Origin: an uncultured Gammaproteobacteria bacterium
GTDB lineage: Bacteria; Pseudomonadota; Gammaproteobacteria; Pseudomonadales; Azotimanducaceae
DNA length: 17,489 nucleotides
Direction of reading: 5' to 3'
Assembly (NCBI GenBank): GCA_913043075.1
Contig: CAJWLI010000007.1
Span: 1 to 17,489, forward strand
Shown: piece by piece, positions 14,986-17,489 of the stretch
How the letters are laid out: every line of letters starts with the position of its first letter
Position numbering within the stretch: position 1 is the first letter of the stretch
Position numbers and translations under genes: made by a program
Notes under the pieces: model-generated
The model's database searches: none
What the model was told of the DNA's origin: nothing
Seen by the model: only the letters and a program-made list of their open reading frames with translations

Positions 14986-15003
14986 TTTTGATTAAGATCA
15001 AAA
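14986..15003 (+). promoter_or_regulatory. FNR/Anr-type palindrome just before secA
   Basis: TTGAT (14988-14992), TAAG, ATCAA (14997-15001) is a perfect match to the FNR-family site TTGAT-N4-ATCAA. With two extra T/A pairs on each side the dyad extends to seven bp per arm. It ends 12 bases before the secA ATG. As RNA it would be a seven-pair AU-rich hairpin just before the weak secA Shine-Dalgarno (GAGA, 15004-15007). Either a repressor site or an mRNA hairpin is possible; no regulator gene is in view. Confidence 0.45.
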
Positions 15004-15015
15004 GAGAAACCAAAG

Positions 15016-17489
15016 ATGTTAATTCGACTGTTTACTAAAATTTTCGGAAGCAAAAATAGCCGAGAATTAAAGCGTTACCAAAAGATCGTTCGAACAATAA
15101 ATGAAATTGAACCTCGGCTCGAAATACTTTCCGACGCTGATCTGATGGATAGAAAAAATTATCTCAAAGGAAGGCTTTCCGACGGCGAAAGCCTAGATCA
15201 AATTTTGCCAGATGCGTTTGCCACGGTTAGGGAAGCAGGTAAGAGAGCACTAGGCTTGAGGGTTTTCGACGTTCAACTGATGGGTGGTATTGCGCTCCAT
15301 GAGGGTCGGATATCTGAGATGCGAACAGGTGAAGGAAAAACGTTAGTCGCTACACTGCCTTTGTACTTAAACTCGCTTTTAGGGAGAGGCGTTCACCTAG
15401 TGACAGTCAACGATTACCTAGCAAAGTGGGGAGCAGAATGGATGGGCCCCTTATACGCTCAGCTCGGGGTCACGGTAGGAGTTGTATATTCTGGACAGGA
15501 TATACAAGAGAAAAGAGATGCCTATAATGCCGATATCACTTACGGAACTAACAACGAGATTGGTTTCGACTATCTCCGTGACAATATGGCTTTCTCCGAA
15601 AACGATCGAACGCAAAGAGGAAATTGTTTTGCGATAGTAGATGAGGTGGATTCTATATTAATTGATGAAGCAAGGACACCTTTAATAATTTCAGGAGGGG
15701 TAGAGAATTCAGCTCAGATTTATAGACTCATAGACTCTATCATTCCTGAAATGAGCCAACAGGTTAAAACAGCTGAGGATATTGCCGAAGAGAGAGACCC
15801 CCCGGGTGACTATTACGTCGATGAAAAGCAAAGAGATATCGAACTGACAGAGACCGGCCATCAAAAAATCGAGAAAGAGTTAATAAAAAAGGGTTTGATA
15901 GAAGAAGGGAATAGCCTTTACGGAGCAGGAAACTTGTCTCTCTTGCAGAATATTTCTGCAGCTCTCAAAGCTCACAATCTTTATCAACGAGACGTCGATT
16001 ACATTGTTGAAGAGAAAGAGATAGTAATTGTAGATGAGCATACGGGCAGAACTATGCCTGGTCGGCGCTGGGGAAATGGTCTGCATCAAGCGATAGAAGC
16101 TAAAGAGAAGGTAGCAATAACCAATGAGAGTCAGACTCTAGCATCGACAACTTTCCAGAATTACTTTCGTTTATATGAGAAGTTAGCCGGAATGACTGGC
16201 ACTGCGGATACGGAAGCCACTGAATTTAAGCAAATATATGGTTTAGACGTAGTGGTTATACCTACTAATCTTCCGATGGTGCGAGAAGATCAAAACGATC
16301 TTATTTTTATGACCCAAGAAGAGAAATATGAAGCCATAGTCGAAGAGATTCAAAAGTGTAAAGCTAAAAGTGCCCCGGTTCTGGTTGGTACAGCATCGAT
16401 CGAGTCTAGCGAGTTACTCTCAGGGTATCTCAAAAAGCAGAAAATTGACCACAAAATTCTTAATGCTAAATTTCATGAGAAGGAAGCCGAGATAATAGCA
16501 CAGGCGGGGAGACCTAGTTCAGTAACTATTGCGACGAATATGGCCGGTCGAGGCACCGATATTATACTTGGTGGAAATTGGGAAGCTGAAATTTCTCAAT
16601 CAAAAAATCCTACAGATGAACTAATAAAAAAAGTTAAAGAAAAGTGGGTTGAGGATAATAAGAAAGTTTTGGACGCTGGCGGGTTGCATGTGATTGGTAC
16701 AGAAAGACATGAGAGTAGGAGGATTGATAACCAGCTGAGAGGTCGGTCTGGCCGACAGGGTGATCCAGGTTACTCGAGATTCTACCTCTCGTTGGAAGAT
16801 AGTCTTATGAGGATTTTTGCTTCCGATCGTATTAGAGGTTTTATGCAGAATCTCGGAATGGAGAAAGGAGAGGCGATTGAGCATCGGATGGTTAATAACG
16901 CCATTGAAAAAGCTCAGCGAAAAGTAGAGGGACGGAATTTCGATATTCGAAAACAGTTATTGGAGTACGATGATGTAGCTAATGACCAGCGTCAAATGAT
17001 CTACTCCCAGAGAGATCAAATCATCGAATCCGATGACATCTCAAATATCTTAGAGGAAATCTGGCCTAATGTTTTTGAGGAATTAATTGATCGATTTATC
17101 TTTCCGGATAGTCTTGAAGAACAGTGGGATGTTATCGGCTTGGAGAAAGCTTTGGCATCAGAGTTTAATCTCGTTGCCCCTCTACGAGATTGGCTAGAAA
17201 ATGAGAAAGACATAGGGGAGAGGGAGCTGCGCAATCGGATCATTGCTCAAGCTAAAGAAAATTATGCAATCAAACAAGATCAGGTTGGTGCTAATTTACG
17301 CCTTTTAGAAAAGAGGATTATGCTCGATACTCTTGATAATCTTTGGAAGGAGCATCTTGCAGCAATGGATTATCTGAGGCAAGGAATTCATCTGCGAGCG
17401 TATGCTCAAAAACAGCCCAGAAGTGAATATAAAAGAGAATCATTTGAATTGTTTGGAAACCTTCTTGGCAGTATTCGTTATGAGGTAAT
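15016..17489 (+). CDS. secA: Preprotein translocase ATPase SecA, C-terminus beyond window
   Basis: SecA is the motor that pushes unfolded preproteins through SecYEG. The frame is open from the ATG at 15016 to the window edge, giving 824 complete codons of about 900. It starts MLIRLFTKIFGSKN, like E. coli. Walker A is MRTGEGKT with K108 and Walker B is DEVD with D209-E210, both at E. coli numbering. ITYGTNNEIGFDYLRDNM, AGMTGTADTEA, TIATNMAGRGTDI and QLRGRSGRQGDPG mark the motor and preprotein-binding regions. The helical scaffold and wing follow. The C-terminal linker and any zinc-binding tail are out of view. No secM-like gene precedes it. An 11-12 bp hairpin lies at 15482-15507. Confidence 0.98.
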   Translation, partial: MLIRLFTKIFGSKNSRELKRYQKIVRTINEIEPRLEILSDADLMDRKNYLKGRLSDGESLDQILPDAFATVREAGKRALGLRVFDVQLMGGIALHEGRISEMRTGEGKTLVATLPLYLNSLLGRGVHLVTVNDYLAKWGAEWMGPLYAQLGVTVGVVYSGQDIQEKRDAYNADITYGTNNEIGFDYLRDNMAFSENDRTQRGNCFAIVDEVDSILIDEARTPLIISGGVENSAQIYRLIDSIIPEMSQQVKTAEDIAEERDPPGDYYVDEKQRDIELTETGHQKIEKELIKKGLIEEGNSLYGAGNLSLLQNISAALKAHNLYQRDVDYIVEEKEIVIVDEHTGRTMPGRRWGNGLHQAIEAKEKVAITNESQTLASTTFQNYFRLYEKLAGMTGTADTEATEFKQIYGLDVVVIPTNLPMVREDQNDLIFMTQEEKYEAIVEEIQKCKAKSAPVLVGTASIESSELLSGYLKKQKIDHKILNAKFHEKEAEIIAQAGRPSSVTIATNMAGRGTDIILGGNWEAEISQSKNPTDELIKKVKEKWVEDNKKVLDAGGLHVIGTERHESRRIDNQLRGRSGRQGDPGYSRFYLSLEDSLMRIFASDRIRGFMQNLGMEKGEAIEHRMVNNAIEKAQRKVEGRNFDIRKQLLEYDDVANDQRQMIYSQRDQIIESDDISNILEEIWPNVFEELIDRFIFPDSLEEQWDVIGLEKALASEFNLVAPLRDWLENEKDIGERELRNRIIAQAKENYAIKQDQVGANLRLLEKRIMLDTLDNLWKEHLAAMDYLRQGIHLRAYAQKQPRSEYKRESFELFGNLLGSIRYEV
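15482..15507 (+). repeat. Imperfect 12-bp inverted repeat inside secA
   Basis: TTGTATATTCTG (15482-15493), a GA centre, and CAGGATATACAA (15496-15507) pair over 12 positions with one G-T wobble (15490/15499). In RNA the last pair would open to leave a four-base loop. It encodes VVYSGQDIQ. No T-run follows. Confidence 0.6.

Noticed and set aside
14942..15015. A secM-like arrest peptide before secA
   Set aside because: The 74-nt gap holds no open frame of suitable length or arrest motif.
1..17489. Mobile elements, CRISPR arrays, tRNAs, or a novel accessory system
   Set aside because: No transposase, phage, repeat-spacer or tRNA pattern was found; the window is almost entirely conserved housekeeping genes.

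Overview
This window is a chromosomal division-and-cell-wall (dcw) cluster from a Gram-negative bacterium, most likely a gammaproteobacterium. Three things point there: an mraZ-to-ftsZ-lpxC order with LpxC (lipid A synthesis); a MurE with the DNPR motif typical of meso-diaminopimelate adders; and close agreement in length and motif position with the E. coli proteins (SecA K108/D209, FtsZ 106-112, and the FtsZ tail YLDIPAFLRRQAD). The flanks, rnpB just before mraZ and lpxC - dciA (reversed) - M23 peptidase - secA at the other end, match the order I recall from Pseudomonas and its relatives rather than Enterobacterales. Base composition is moderately AT-rich. I cannot name the species.

Layout. 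1-316: 3' part of the RNase P RNA. 317-598: non-coding leader with a promoter covered by three MraZ boxes. 599-11248: mraZ, rsmH, ftsL, ftsI, murE, murD, ftsW, murC, ftsQ and ftsA, all on +. From rsmH to ftsA every junction overlaps (1, 4 or 8 nt), so there is no untranslated base between 1062 and 11248. 11290-12453: ftsZ. 12454-12591: leader region of lpxC. 12592-13515: lpxC. 13488-13952: dciA-type gene on the - strand, overlapping the 3' end of lpxC. 14018-14941: membrane-anchored M23 peptidase. 15016 to the window edge: secA, without its C-terminus.

How the genes work together. MurC, MurD and MurE build UDP-MurNAc-tripeptide in the cytoplasm. FtsW and FtsI polymerise and cross-link septal peptidoglycan. 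FtsL and FtsQ are bitopic parts of the divisome that regulate them, and FtsA ties the FtsZ ring to the membrane. MraZ and RsmH are the usual regulator and 16S rRNA methyltransferase at the head of the cluster. LpxC makes the committed step of lipid A synthesis, the M23 enzyme probably cuts peptidoglycan cross-links, and SecA drives protein export.

Most unusual points. (1) murF, mraY, murG and ddl, normally interleaved here, are all missing, with tight overlapping junctions in their places. Together they are the D-Ala-D-Ala branch and both lipid-linked steps. (2) FtsI carries SSQ instead of the near-universal SxN (SSN) active-site motif. (3) Two of the joined-up junctions (murE/murD and ftsW/murC) share an almost identical 8-nt overlap. 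(4) There is a perfect FNR-type palindrome just before secA, a strong Shine-Dalgarno without a normal start codon and a possible leader ORF before lpxC, and unusually long perfect inverted repeats inside ftsA and ftsZ. No mobile element, CRISPR array or tRNA was seen.
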